The notes beneath the pieces are model-generated. The model saw only the letters and a program-made list of their open reading frames with translations. It searched no databases and was not told the origin of the DNA. Both the position numbers and the translations under genes were made by a program. From Bacteroidales bacterium UBA3843 (lineage in GTDB: Bacteria; Bacteroidota; Bacteroidia; Bacteroidales; Paludibacteraceae), in the NCBI GenBank assembly GCA_002392745.1, contig DGHR01000009.1, positions 110,257 to 168,853 on the forward strand: a stretch of DNA of 58,597 bases, in the 5' to 3' direction. Each line of letters begins with the position of its first letter. Position 1 is the first letter of the stretch. Shown here one piece after another: positions 8,729 to 16,989 of this stretch.

Positions 8729-9186
8729 TGTTTCGTTGTCTTTCTGTTGCCGCGGCAACGTTTGCACTCGCCGTAAACAAAGAGCGAGAAACGCTGCAGG
8801 TTAAAGTTGGAGTAGCGTCGTTCTTCCACCAGTCGCTCTATGGCTTTGTCGCGAAAATCCGACACACGTCCGCATTTCTCGCATATGATTTGCAACCGCG
8901 AGTGGTTGCCGAATGTCAGTTCGTACTCCGTTGCTGTTCGTCCGCGTTGCCGGGTTGTCGCGTGCAGTATTTGGGCTGCTACCAATACGTTCAGTGTGTT
9001 ATACACGGTGCCGGTGCTTATCCTGTCCTCTGCGCAGACCGTCTCCAGTTGGCGCGCTGTAAAGGGTTGATCCAGACGGCATGCCTCCTCCAATACAATC
9101 ATGCGGACAGGCGAGGGGCGCAGGTTATTCTCGCGGATATATTGTTCCAGCCGCTCGGCGGCCATCTCATAGTTCGTGCGTTTCAC
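8725..9186 (-). CDS. Fur-family metal-responsive repressor
   Basis: 153 residues. A winged-helix N-terminus (PSPVRMIVLEEA...FTARQLETVC..ISTGTVYNTLNVLVAAQILH) precedes a metal-binding dimerisation domain with CEKCG and CKRC, the structural zinc pairs of Fur/PerR. Whether it senses iron, peroxide or zinc cannot be read. The start is GTG, placed directly after the TAA of the upstream gene (TAAGTG). The C-terminus is Lys/Arg-rich. It is the middle gene of a three-gene operon. Confidence 0.9.
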   Translation of the reverse strand: MKRTNYEMAAERLEQYIRENNLRPSPVRMIVLEEACRLDQPFTARQLETVCAEDRISTGTVYNTLNVLVAAQILHATTRQRGRTATEYELTFGNHSRLQIICEKCGRVSDFRDKAIERLVEERRYSNFNLQRFSLFVYGECKRCRGNRKTTKQ

Positions 9187-10320
9187 TTACTCTAACGGCT
9201 TGATGTACGCACGGTGGCGTTTGTGTATCTTATGGTCAAACTGTGTGAAGTTGGCGATGTTCTTCGTGTTGGTCTCCAGAATGTTGGTCGTCTCCAGGCG
9301 CTTGATGCCATATTGGTTGATATATGGTATCTGGTCTTGGAAGAAGAGTGCCATTACACCGGAGTCTTGGTAATCAGGACGGATGGCAATCAATAGGAAA
9401 CTGAATGAGTCCATCTTCTTTGCTTTCAGTGCCCTGAGCAGATGATACCACCCGAACGGCAGCAACTTGCCGCCGCATTGGCGCAGCGCATCGCTGATAT
9501 CCGGCATTCCTAAACCAACACCTACCAGTTCCTCTTTATCGTTCACTACCAGTGTGACAAAATCAAAGTTCAGCAGAGGGAAATACATGTTTTTATAGTA
9601 GTTCTTCTGCTTGACCGTCATCGGTTGGAAATTATAGAGCTTCTGGTAGGCCTCGTCGATAACATCCATGTATTCGATGCCGTACTTGCGCACCAGTTCG
9701 CGCGAGTTCTTTACTTTGTCTACACGCACATGCGAACGTCGTTTGACCATCTCTGCTATGCGTTCCAGACGTTCAGGGCATTTCTCGGGCGGGTAAACCT
9801 GCAGTTCCACCCAGTCTGCCTCTTTCTGCAGACCGTAGGCATCTATATGCTTCACATAGTACGGGTAGTTGTATAACGAAGCCATCACGGCGGGATAGTC
9901 ATATCCTTCCAACAAAAGACCCTCGTGGTCAAAATCCGTGAAACCTACCGGCCCGTTCAGTGCATCCATACCGCGGGCTTTGCCCCATGCTGCCACTGTG
10001 TCCAGCAACGCTTTGCTCACTTCCTCGTCGTCAATAAAATCGAACCAACCGAAGCGCACGTGCTTGAAGCCCCATTTCTCGTTCGCCTTGCGGTTGATGA
10101 TACCCGCAACACGACCCACGGCTTTGCCGTCACGGTAAGCCATCCACAACTGATAGTCACACACCTCCAATGCCGGATTCGTCTCCGGATTGAAGCAATT
10201 CATCTCGTCAAAGAACAAAGGCGGACAATAGTACGGACTGTCCTTATACAAATCATTCGCGAATTGAATAAACTGTTTCAACTCGCTTCGGCTCTGTATT
10301 TCACGTATCTCTACTGCCAT
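9187..10320 (-). CDS. GNAT-like protein (YghO family)
   Basis: 377 residues, no signal or membrane segment. The N-terminal part (IQFANDLYKDSPYYCPPL, ALEVCDYQLWMAYRDGKAVGRVAGIIN) and the C-terminal acyltransferase-like part (FVTLVVNDKEELVGVGLGMPD, LLIAIRPDYQDSGVMALFFQD, ETTNILETNTKNIANF) match the uncharacterised YghO-type acyl-CoA N-acyltransferase-like family; its substrate is unknown. It is the first gene of the operon with the Fur-family regulator and the metallopeptidase. No promoter of the standard form was found between it and the repeats upstream. Confidence 0.8.
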   Translation of the reverse strand: MAVEIREIQSRSELKQFIQFANDLYKDSPYYCPPLFFDEMNCFNPETNPALEVCDYQLWMAYRDGKAVGRVAGIINRKANEKWGFKHVRFGWFDFIDDEEVSKALLDTVAAWGKARGMDALNGPVGFTDFDHEGLLLEGYDYPAVMASLYNYPYYVKHIDAYGLQKEADWVELQVYPPEKCPERLERIAEMVKRRSHVRVDKVKNSRELVRKYGIEYMDVIDEAYQKLYNFQPMTVKQKNYYKNMYFPLLNFDFVTLVVNDKEELVGVGLGMPDISDALRQCGGKLLPFGWYHLLRALKAKKMDSFSFLLIAIRPDYQDSGVMALFFQDQIPYINQYGIKRLETTNILETNTKNIANFTQFDHKIHKRHRAYIKPLE

Positions 10321-10338
10321 TTTCTATAACCTATAACC

Positions 10339-10632
10339 CGGAGCGTCCTTCCGCTTTCGGAATGGAGAAGCCAATTGACTTTTGGCTTCGAACGGCAGGA
10401 GCCGCGGGGAGCGTCGCTCCAACCAGACATGGCCTCCGCCGAGAAAGGAATAAAAACCAATTCTCAATTCTCAATTCTCAAATCACCAAATTGATTAAGG
10501 AGTCAGGAATAAGGAATAAAGACAAAAATGTGTCGTCTATAGTAACTTGTCCTGCTTTCGACTTTCGACTTTTGACTTTTGACTTTCACCAATCACCAAT
10601 CACCAATCTCAATTCTCAATTCTCAATTCTCT
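10339..10632 (+). repeat. Composite intergenic repeat R1, copy A
   Basis: Begins with AACCCGGAGCGTCCTTCCGC, which recurs near 16762. It continues with iterated TCAATTC units, the conserved core at 10499-10551 (GGAGTCAGGAATAAGG through GTCGTCTATAGTAACTTGTC), then GACTTTC/GACTTTT units, ACCAATC units and TCAATTC units. Further core copies lie at 16867-16919 (inverted), 30044-30096 and 57065-57118. No gene is seen in this 430-bp gap. Confidence 0.9.
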
Positions 10633-10770
10633 GTGGAGCACAGGGGACTCGAAGATTGCTTTGCAATAATCGTACCCTTTAGGGTTAAGAAAATTACATA
10701 GCAATAATCGTGCCCTTCAGGGCTAAGAACCCCGGTGAGGGTCCCCGGTGTGGAGCACAGGGGACTCGAA
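10632..10770. repeat. tRNA-Ala 3'-end duplication flanking two R2 repeats
   Basis: A 22-bp sequence starting TGTGGAGCACAGGGGACTCG is present at 10632-10653 and 10749-10770; the second copy is the 3' end of tRNA-Ala. The 95 bp between hold two members of repeat family R2 (AATAATCGTRCCCTT..GGGYTAAGAA) at about 10665 and 10703. Confidence 0.88.
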
Positions 10771-10823
10771 CCCCTTACCTTAACATTGCGAACGTTACGC
10801 TCTACCAGATGAGCTAGTGCCCC
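10751..10823 (-). tRNA. tRNA-Ala (anticodon CGC)
   Basis: Minus strand. Acceptor GGGGCAC/GTGCTCC has the G3:U70 wobble pair that identifies alanine tRNA. Anticodon stem TAACG/TGTTA, loop TTCGCAA (CGC). Discriminator A, no CCA. It lies downstream of ssrA on the same strand without its own promoter. Confidence 0.95.
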
Positions 10824-10930
10824 TCATGTTCGGCAACATGGTCGCATTTACTAACCGCTTTGCGGTCATTCGGGCGACTCTTGCCTCCTTTCACCAATTC
10901 TCAATTCTCAATTCTCAATTCTCAATTCTG

Positions 10931-11320
10931 TGGAGCTAGCGGGAGTCGAACCCGCGTCCAAACAAGGAACACCTGTGCTTTCTACACGCTTATCTTGGCC
11001 TCTGTTTTCGTCCGTCGGCAAGACCCAAGCCACCAACCAACGGCTTATCTGCTTCATTTTCGGTATCTCATCGCAGACTGAAACACCTATTCTGTGTATT
11101 TCTGCGCCACTTTGCCCTTTAAGCCCACTGAAACGGCTTGGAGTGACGTCTCGTTCAGATGCCTTGCATCCAAATAAACCAATCTACTATACTTCGATTA
11201 GGCAGCGAGAGCATAAGAAGTGTTGCCAGTTATTGTTTGAAGATGATATTTACGAGCGTATCCTCAATGCTCGGCGTGCTTACACAACTATTCTACCTGC
11301 TGTCAAAACCAGATAGCCCC
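10931..11320 (-). ncRNA. ssrA: tmRNA (transfer-messenger RNA)
   Basis: The ends form the tRNA-like domain: 5' GGGGCTATCTGG and 3' GACGCGGGTTCGACTCCCGC followed by TAGCTCCA, with a G3:U70 alanine pair. The internal tag frame at 11198-11227 reads GNTSYALAA then TAA, which fits the ALAA-ending tags of Bacteroidota. tmRNA charges with Ala, rescues stalled ribosomes and tags the nascent chain for proteolysis together with SmpB. Length is about 390 nt. A standard promoter lies 26 nt upstream of the 5' end. Confidence 0.95.
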
Positions 11321-11345
11321 GCGCTTCTTTTGCGCAAATCGACTG

Positions 11346-11376
11346 CAAAAGTACTGCTTTTTTTTTATATACGCAA
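11346..11376 (-). promoter_or_regulatory. Promoter of ssrA
   Basis: TTG at 11374-11376 (TTGCGTATAT), 20-nt spacer, TACTTTTG at 11346-11353, 26 nt ahead of the tmRNA 5' end. The remaining 11377-11642 holds no visible gene. Confidence 0.85.
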
Positions 11377-11642
11377 GTAAACGAACAACTTTTTTGCCGG
11401 AGAACGCAATTTTATCGCGTATTTTAGAATATCTTGACAAGTTTGATGACTGCCTTGATGGCAATAAAATTAACCCCTCCGGGCATCTCATGCGGACAGA
11501 GAACATGAGTGCCGGACCCCTAAATCAACGGTGTTTGTATAACACTATGTTTTGCTCCTTATAAAAAGCGTAAATCTATCAATCAAGAAGTGACATTTTT
11601 TTCGATTTTCTTTTCTGTAGTGCGGAAAATGGTGCAAACTCT

Positions 11643-11672
11643 TGTCTAAACACGCTAAATAAAGTAATTTTG
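11643..11672 (+). promoter_or_regulatory. Promoter of the activase operon
   Basis: TTG at 11643-11645, 19-nt spacer, TAATTTTG at 11665-11672. The first start codon is 46 nt downstream. Confidence 0.7.
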
Positions 11673-11718
11673 CACTGTGTTTAATAACTCTATTAAATAA
11701 CTATCGTAATAACAAACC

Positions 11719-13518
11719 ATGTATCAATTGGGTATAGATATAGGGAGCACGACTATCAAGGCGGCACTTCTTGCGGACGGTCAGGTGCTGGCAACCGCCT
11801 ACGAGCGGCATAACGCGGCTCCGGCCAAGGTGGGAAGCGAGCTGCTTAAGAAACTTCTATGCGGCCTGGACTGTCGGTCCGAGTTGTCCGTCGCCATCAC
11901 CGGTTCGGTGGGAATGGGATATGCGACCAGACTCGGCGTGCCGTTTGTGCAGGAAGTGATTGCCGCAGCAGAGGTGGTGAAACAAATGTATCCGGAGGTA
12001 CATACGCTGGTGGATATAGGAGGAGAGGACAGCAAGATGATTTTCTTCGAGCCGGGGCGTGTGCCGGACATGAGAATGAATGGTAATTGCGCAGGCGGTA
12101 CGGGCGCGTTTATCGACCAGACAGCTACTTTGCTGGGGGTGGACGTGGCAGAGATAAACAGTCTGGCGGCTAAGGCGAAACACGTGTATCCGATTGCTTC
12201 CCGCTGCGGCGTTTTCAGCAAGACGGACATCCAGAACCTGATATCCCGTTCGGTCAGCAAAGAGGATATCGCCGCCTCAATGCTCAACGCCGTTGCCTTG
12301 CAGGTGGTAAGTGCCTTGGCGCGCGGTATGGAGATTTTGCCCAAAGTGTTGCTATGCGGTGGTCCGTTTGCATACATACCTGAGTTGAGGAAAGCATTAG
12401 CCAAAAACCTCACTCCTGCCCACTCCTCTGCAGAGGGGGAGCAGGCGCAGCAAGAGGATTTTTGCATTGTGCCTGAACATAGCCAGTTCGTGCCGGCAAT
12501 CGGTACTGCCTTGTTAAGTGCGAAGGGACAATGTACGATGTATCGTACGGACGAGGCGAGGCGACTGTTTGACGAAACGGATGACAAGCGCGTGGATTTG
12601 GAAAATACGCTGCCGCCCTTGTTCAAGGACGAAGAGGAATACAAAGAGTGGTTGAAAAATAAAAAACTCAACTTTGCCGGTTTTTACGAACCTGTCAATC
12701 CTTCTGTCAGTCCGCGCAGCGGGCGTTTTTTCCTCGGCGTAGACAGCGGAAGTACGACAACCAAAGTGGTGCTGCTGGACGAACAAGGCACAATGGTCTA
12801 TAGTGACTATCGGTACAACAACGGCAACTCATACGATGCTTTCCTGGGCGCCTTGCAGCACATGCACGCGACGGTGGGCGACAATATCGAGATAGCCGGC
12901 AGTTGTTCGACGGGTTATGGCGAGCAACTGCTAAAGACCGCTTTCCGTCTGGACCACGGCATTGTGGAGACAATGGCGCATTTCACGGCGGCGAAAGCCA
13001 TGCTTCCCGAAGTGTCGTTTGTCCTGGACATCGGCGGACAGGACATGAAGGCTATCTTCGTGCAGAACGGTTCTATTCGCCGTATTGAAATCAACGAAGC
13101 ATGTTCGTCCGGCTGCGGCAGTTTTATTATGACTTTTGCCAAGCAACTGGGCTTTGAGGTAGGCGAATTTGCGCGGATGGCAACACTGGCAAAACATCCG
13201 TATGATTTGGGAACGCGTTGCACGGTGTTTATGAACAGTAAAGTCAAACAGGCAATGCGCGAAGGAGCGAAAATAGAAGACATAGCCGCCGGGTTCAGCT
13301 ATTCGGTCATCAAGAACTGTCTGTACAAGGTGATGAAACTGCAGTCGTTTGACCAATTAGGCGAACACATAATGGTGCAGGGCGGCACCTTCCGCAACCA
13401 CTCGGTCGTGCGGGCACTGGAATTGCTGACTGGCAAGGACGTGACGGTCAGTCCAGTTCCCGAACTGATGGGCGCGTACGGATGCGCCTTGTATGCGCTT
13501 CGCGCGTCAAAAAAATGA
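11719..13518 (+). CDS. Acyl-CoA dehydratase activase, two fused BcrAD/BadFG ATPase domains
   Basis: 599 residues with two ASKHA-fold ATPase domains. Domain 1 (about 1-265) has GIDIGSTTIK, VDIGGEDSKM, NGNCAGGTGAFIDQ and SRCGVFSKTDIQ. Domain 2 (about 338-598) has GVDSGSTTTK, LDIGGQDMKA, NEACSSGCGSFIMTF and TRCTVFMNSKV. The paired cysteines are those that hold the inter-subunit 4Fe-4S cluster in HgdC-type activators, so one chain could form the cluster internally (inference). Related proteins are commonly fused to the domain encoded by the next gene, giving about 1400 residues; here a stop and 30 bp separate them. The activated substrate is unknown. Confidence 0.88.
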   Translation: MYQLGIDIGSTTIKAALLADGQVLATAYERHNAAPAKVGSELLKKLLCGLDCRSELSVAITGSVGMGYATRLGVPFVQEVIAAAEVVKQMYPEVHTLVDIGGEDSKMIFFEPGRVPDMRMNGNCAGGTGAFIDQTATLLGVDVAEINSLAAKAKHVYPIASRCGVFSKTDIQNLISRSVSKEDIAASMLNAVALQVVSALARGMEILPKVLLCGGPFAYIPELRKALAKNLTPAHSSAEGEQAQQEDFCIVPEHSQFVPAIGTALLSAKGQCTMYRTDEARRLFDETDDKRVDLENTLPPLFKDEEEYKEWLKNKKLNFAGFYEPVNPSVSPRSGRFFLGVDSGSTTTKVVLLDEQGTMVYSDYRYNNGNSYDAFLGALQHMHATVGDNIEIAGSCSTGYGEQLLKTAFRLDHGIVETMAHFTAAKAMLPEVSFVLDIGGQDMKAIFVQNGSIRRIEINEACSSGCGSFIMTFAKQLGFEVGEFARMATLAKHPYDLGTRCTVFMNSKVKQAMREGAKIEDIAAGFSYSVIKNCLYKVMKLQSFDQLGEHIMVQGGTFRNHSVVRALELLTGKDVTVSPVPELMGAYGCALYALRASKK

Positions 13519-13548
13519 AAAGAAGGCTTTGCCACACAGAGTGAGACA

Positions 13549-16071
13549 ATGAAACTGAACGAACTGATAGAATCCAATCATTTTGAGCAACGGGACGAAG
13601 TGTGCCCGGGATGCCAGAATAAATGCCAGGTCCGCTGCTATACGTTTGCCAACGGACAGACCTATTTCTCCGGCAACAACTGTGAACGCGTCTATTCCAA
13701 CCGCGCGGAGGGAGCACACCAGGGGGTAAACCTGTTCGACGAGAAATACCGCCTGCTCTTCCATTTTACAGCCGAAGGCGATCCTGCAGCAAAGCGGTCT
13801 TATGGCGCAAGCGGTCCTATAGCCGAAGGCGGTCTTACTATCGGTATCCCTCGGGGGCTTGGGATGTACGAGGACTTTCCGTTCTGGCGCACCTTTTTCG
13901 CCTGCTGCGGCATTCGCACCGTCCTGAGCGGTGTCAGCACCAACCGGCTCTACGAGAAAGGTGTGCGGACCATCGTGGCGGACAATATTTGTTTTCCTGC
14001 CAAACTGATGCACGGCCATGTGATGGACCTTGTCAGCAAAGGTGTGGACAGGATTTTCTACCCATGGGTGGTGTATGAGCGGGCCGAGGACACACAGGCG
14101 AAAAACTCGTTCAACTGCCCGGTCGTGAGCGGCTATTCGGATGTGCTGAAGAGTGCCATCCGCTCCGAAGAGAAATACGGTATCCCGTTGGATGCACCGA
14201 CGGTCTCGTTCCGGGACGAGACACTGCTGCGGGAGGAATTGAAGGCCTATATAGCCTCATTGCCGGTCATGCATGGGGTGCACAACGTACGGCAGATGGT
14301 GGATGCGGCAGTGACGCAGGCTATTGAGGCGCAACAGGCCTATCTGGACGCTTTGGAGAGACGCAATCTGGCGGTCTTCGAACAAGCCAGACAAGAGGGG
14401 AGAATGGTTATCCTACTGGCTGCGCGGCCCTACCATATCGACCCTCTCATCCAGCATAAGATTGCAGATGCCATTGCGGCCATGGGGATAGATGTCCTTA
14501 CAGAAAACATCGCGGTGCACGCGGGACAAGGAGTCTATGGCGAGATAAACGCATTGTGTCAGTGGGCCTACCCGAACCGCATCTTCAAGGCTGCGCACTT
14601 CGTCGCACAAAGCGCTTATACAGGACTGCACATGGTGCAACTGACGAGTTTCGGATGCGGACCCGATGCGTTCATTCTGGACGAGGTCAGAGGTATACTG
14701 AACAGATACGGCAAGAACCTGACCGTCCTGAAAATAGACGATGTGAACAACATCGGTTCGCTGCGGCTGCGTGTCCGGTCACTGGTAGAGAGCGTGAAGG
14801 GAAGCGGCCCACTGAAAACGGACAAGGTGCAAAAGTCAGAAAAGGCATGGACGACAAAACCTTTCGGACAGGAAGACCGGGAGCGAGTGATTCTGGCGCC
14901 GTATTTTGCGGAGGGATACAACGAGTTCCTGCCTACCATTTTCCGCTTGGCGGGATATAAGATGGTGCCGCTGCCGATGGCCACACAGGCCGATGCCGAG
15001 GAAGGCTTGCGGGTGGCGAACAATGATATCTGCTACCCGGCTACGATTGTCGTCGGCAGCCTGCTCCGAGCCTTGAAATCAGGGCAGTATGACCTCCGCC
15101 GGACGGCTGTGGCCATCACGCAGACAGGCGGCCAGTGCCGGGCAAGCAATTACTACTCGTTGATTAAGAACGCCCTGGTGGCGGCGGGGATGAGCGAGGT
15201 ACCGGTTATCTCAGTTGCTATCGGTCCGGACCAGCGCAACAACCAGCCGGGCTTTACCATCAACTGGCGCAAACTGATTCGACCGACGCTGGAGGCGCTC
15301 TTCTTTGCCGACGCACTGGCCAAACTGTACTATCCGGCTGCGCCGCGCGAGAACAAGACAGGCGAAGCGCGGCGGATGTACGACCATTACCTGCAAGCGG
15401 TGCAGCCTCTGCTGGCCGAGCGCAACTACAAAGGAATGCGGCGGATGATGGCAGAAGCGGTGCAGGCGTTCAGCAGCATTTGTGACCGCACCAGGCCGGT
15501 CACGCAGGTCGGATTGGTGGGCGAGATTTACGTCAAATACAACTCCTTCAGCAACAAACAGGTCGTCCAATGGCTCATCGACCATGGAGTAGAGGTGGTG
15601 CCGCCGGCCATTACGGGCTTCTTCTCTACCTCCATTCCCAATGCCTTCATCTTCCGCGAACAGCACATCCGTCGCGACGGAATGAAACCATGGCAGGCGC
15701 GCCTGTTCAACACCTTATTAAATCATTACGCGCACACGTACGACCGTCTCTGCCGGCCCTTCCCCTATTACAGGCCCTTTACGGACATCATGGATATCTG
15801 GCGTTCCAGCCGGCAGGTCATCAACTCGGCAGCGGATTTCGGAGAGGGATGGTTCCTGCCAGGCGAGATTTGCGAACTGGCGCGCAGCGGCGTAAGGAAA
15901 GTGGTGTCGCTCCAGCCCTTCGGGTGTATTGCCAACCATATCATCAGCAAGGGCATCGAGCGACGCTACAAGGACCTTTATCCGGACCTCTCGCTACTCT
16001 TCCTTGATTTCGATGCAGGCACCAGCGAGGCAAACGTCGCTAACAGGTTGCATTTCATGTTGGAAAATTGA
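13549..16071 (+). CDS. Activase-associated DUF2229/HgdB-like protein
   Basis: 840 residues. The N-terminus is Cys-rich (CPGCQNKCQVRCY and a later NNCERVY). It is followed by a DUF2229-like domain (TIGIPRGLGMYEDFPFW, NICFPAKLMHGHV) and HgdB-like regions (RPYHIDPLIQHKIADAI, TSFGCGPDAFILDEV, NDICYPATIVVGSLL, QTGGQCRASNYYSLI, QPFGCIANHIISKGIERRY). These equal the C-terminal part of the large acyl-CoA dehydratase-activase proteins of anaerobes. Repeated Cys in FGCG, ICYP, GGQC and FGCI suggest Fe-S binding. It is co-transcribed with the ATPase half and followed after 14 bp by a TetR gene. Confidence 0.85.
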   Translation: MKLNELIESNHFEQRDEVCPGCQNKCQVRCYTFANGQTYFSGNNCERVYSNRAEGAHQGVNLFDEKYRLLFHFTAEGDPAAKRSYGASGPIAEGGLTIGIPRGLGMYEDFPFWRTFFACCGIRTVLSGVSTNRLYEKGVRTIVADNICFPAKLMHGHVMDLVSKGVDRIFYPWVVYERAEDTQAKNSFNCPVVSGYSDVLKSAIRSEEKYGIPLDAPTVSFRDETLLREELKAYIASLPVMHGVHNVRQMVDAAVTQAIEAQQAYLDALERRNLAVFEQARQEGRMVILLAARPYHIDPLIQHKIADAIAAMGIDVLTENIAVHAGQGVYGEINALCQWAYPNRIFKAAHFVAQSAYTGLHMVQLTSFGCGPDAFILDEVRGILNRYGKNLTVLKIDDVNNIGSLRLRVRSLVESVKGSGPLKTDKVQKSEKAWTTKPFGQEDRERVILAPYFAEGYNEFLPTIFRLAGYKMVPLPMATQADAEEGLRVANNDICYPATIVVGSLLRALKSGQYDLRRTAVAITQTGGQCRASNYYSLIKNALVAAGMSEVPVISVAIGPDQRNNQPGFTINWRKLIRPTLEALFFADALAKLYYPAAPRENKTGEARRMYDHYLQAVQPLLAERNYKGMRRMMAEAVQAFSSICDRTRPVTQVGLVGEIYVKYNSFSNKQVVQWLIDHGVEVVPPAITGFFSTSIPNAFIFREQHIRRDGMKPWQARLFNTLLNHYAHTYDRLCRPFPYYRPFTDIMDIWRSSRQVINSAADFGEGWFLPGEICELARSGVRKVVSLQPFGCIANHIISKGIERRYKDLYPDLSLLFLDFDAGTSEANVANRLHFMLEN

Positions 16072-16085
16072 AAATAAATGAATAA

Positions 16086-16718
16086 ATGGTAAATGAATCG
16101 ATGGTAAATGAATCGATGGAGCAGCGCATCCGCGAGGTGGCGCAGGAGCTGTTCTTCCGGCAGGGATATGCCGCTACTTCCACCACACAGATTGCACGCG
16201 AAGTGGGTTGCACACAGGCGCTGGTGCACTATTATTACCGCACCAAGGAGAACCTCTTCCGACAGATTTATCTCGAGCAGGTCGAGGCGGCGCTCAACGT
16301 CATAGCGCGCTCTTTGGCGAACGAACAGTCGTTCGAGGACTTCCTGCGCTCGGCTATCTCTACGTATTTCGATACCCTGATGCAAAACCCGAGACTGCCC
16401 TATTTTGTGCTTGAGGAACTGGTCTCCAATCCTGAACGGAGACGCTATCTGCGAGAAAACTTCGTCAAGAAACCGGCTTACGCCTGTCTCTATATGCAAC
16501 TCGAGGCCCGTGTGCGCCATGAGCAGCAGGCCGGACGAATGGCACGAGTGGAGACCTTCGATATCATGATGTCTGTCGCTTCGCTCACCGTTTTCACGTT
16601 TATCTCCCTGCCCATGTACCGGGACCTGCTCGCGCAAACGGATGAACAGGTCCGCCAATATATCCTCCATCGCAAGGAGGAGGTCACACGGCTTGTCTTG
16701 CAGGGACTCAGACCTTAA
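16086..16718 (+). CDS. TetR/AcrR-family regulator
   Basis: About 210 residues. The helix-turn-helix is in residues 11-55 (AQELFFRQGYAATSTTQIAREVGCTQALVHYYYRTKENLF); the rest is a helical ligand domain. The start is ambiguous: two perfect in-frame 15-bp repeats give MVNESMVNESMEQR, with ATGs at 16086, 16101 and 16116. The last would suffice for the domain. It is third in the activase operon and likely controls it (inference), and is followed at once by a strong terminator. Confidence 0.9.
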   Translation: MVNESMVNESMEQRIREVAQELFFRQGYAATSTTQIAREVGCTQALVHYYYRTKENLFRQIYLEQVEAALNVIARSLANEQSFEDFLRSAISTYFDTLMQNPRLPYFVLEELVSNPERRRYLRENFVKKPAYACLYMQLEARVRHEQQAGRMARVETFDIMMSVASLTVFTFISLPMYRDLLAQTDEQVRQYILHRKEEVTRLVLQGLRP

Positions 16719-16756
16719 CAAACAGAGGACGCTCGCATGCGCCCTCTGTTTGTTTA
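16717..16756 (+). terminator. Terminator of the activase-TetR operon
   Basis: AACAAACAGAGG..GC pairs with GC..CCTCTGTTTGTT around a short loop and is followed by TTTACT. It overlaps the TetR stop codon. Confidence 0.85.
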
Positions 16757-16980
16757 CTCTAACCCGGAACGTCCTTCCGCTTCCGAAAGGCAGACCATCT
16801 CCGCTCCGCCGAGAAAGGTGAAAAATGAAAAGTTATAGGAGTCAAGAGTCAAGAGTCAAGAGTCAAGACAAGTTACTATAGACGACACATTTTAGTCTTT
16901 ACTCCTTATTCCTGACTCCCTGATTCTCAATTCTCAATTCTCAATTCTCAATTCTCAATTCACCAATCACCAATCACCTT
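16757..16980 (-). repeat. Composite intergenic repeat R1, copy B (inverted)
   Basis: A block CCCGGAACGTCCTTCCGC (near 16764) shared with copy A comes first. Then follow TCAAGAG units (16843-16866), the core in reverse orientation (16867-16919), TCAATTC units and ACCAATC units up to 16980, nine bases short of the uxaA stop. Confidence 0.9.
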
Positions 16981-16989
16981 TAACCTTTA

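Noticed and set aside
10339..10632. Diversity-generating or retron element from the tandem octamers
   Set aside because: No reverse transcriptase, accessory gene or template-variable pair in the window.
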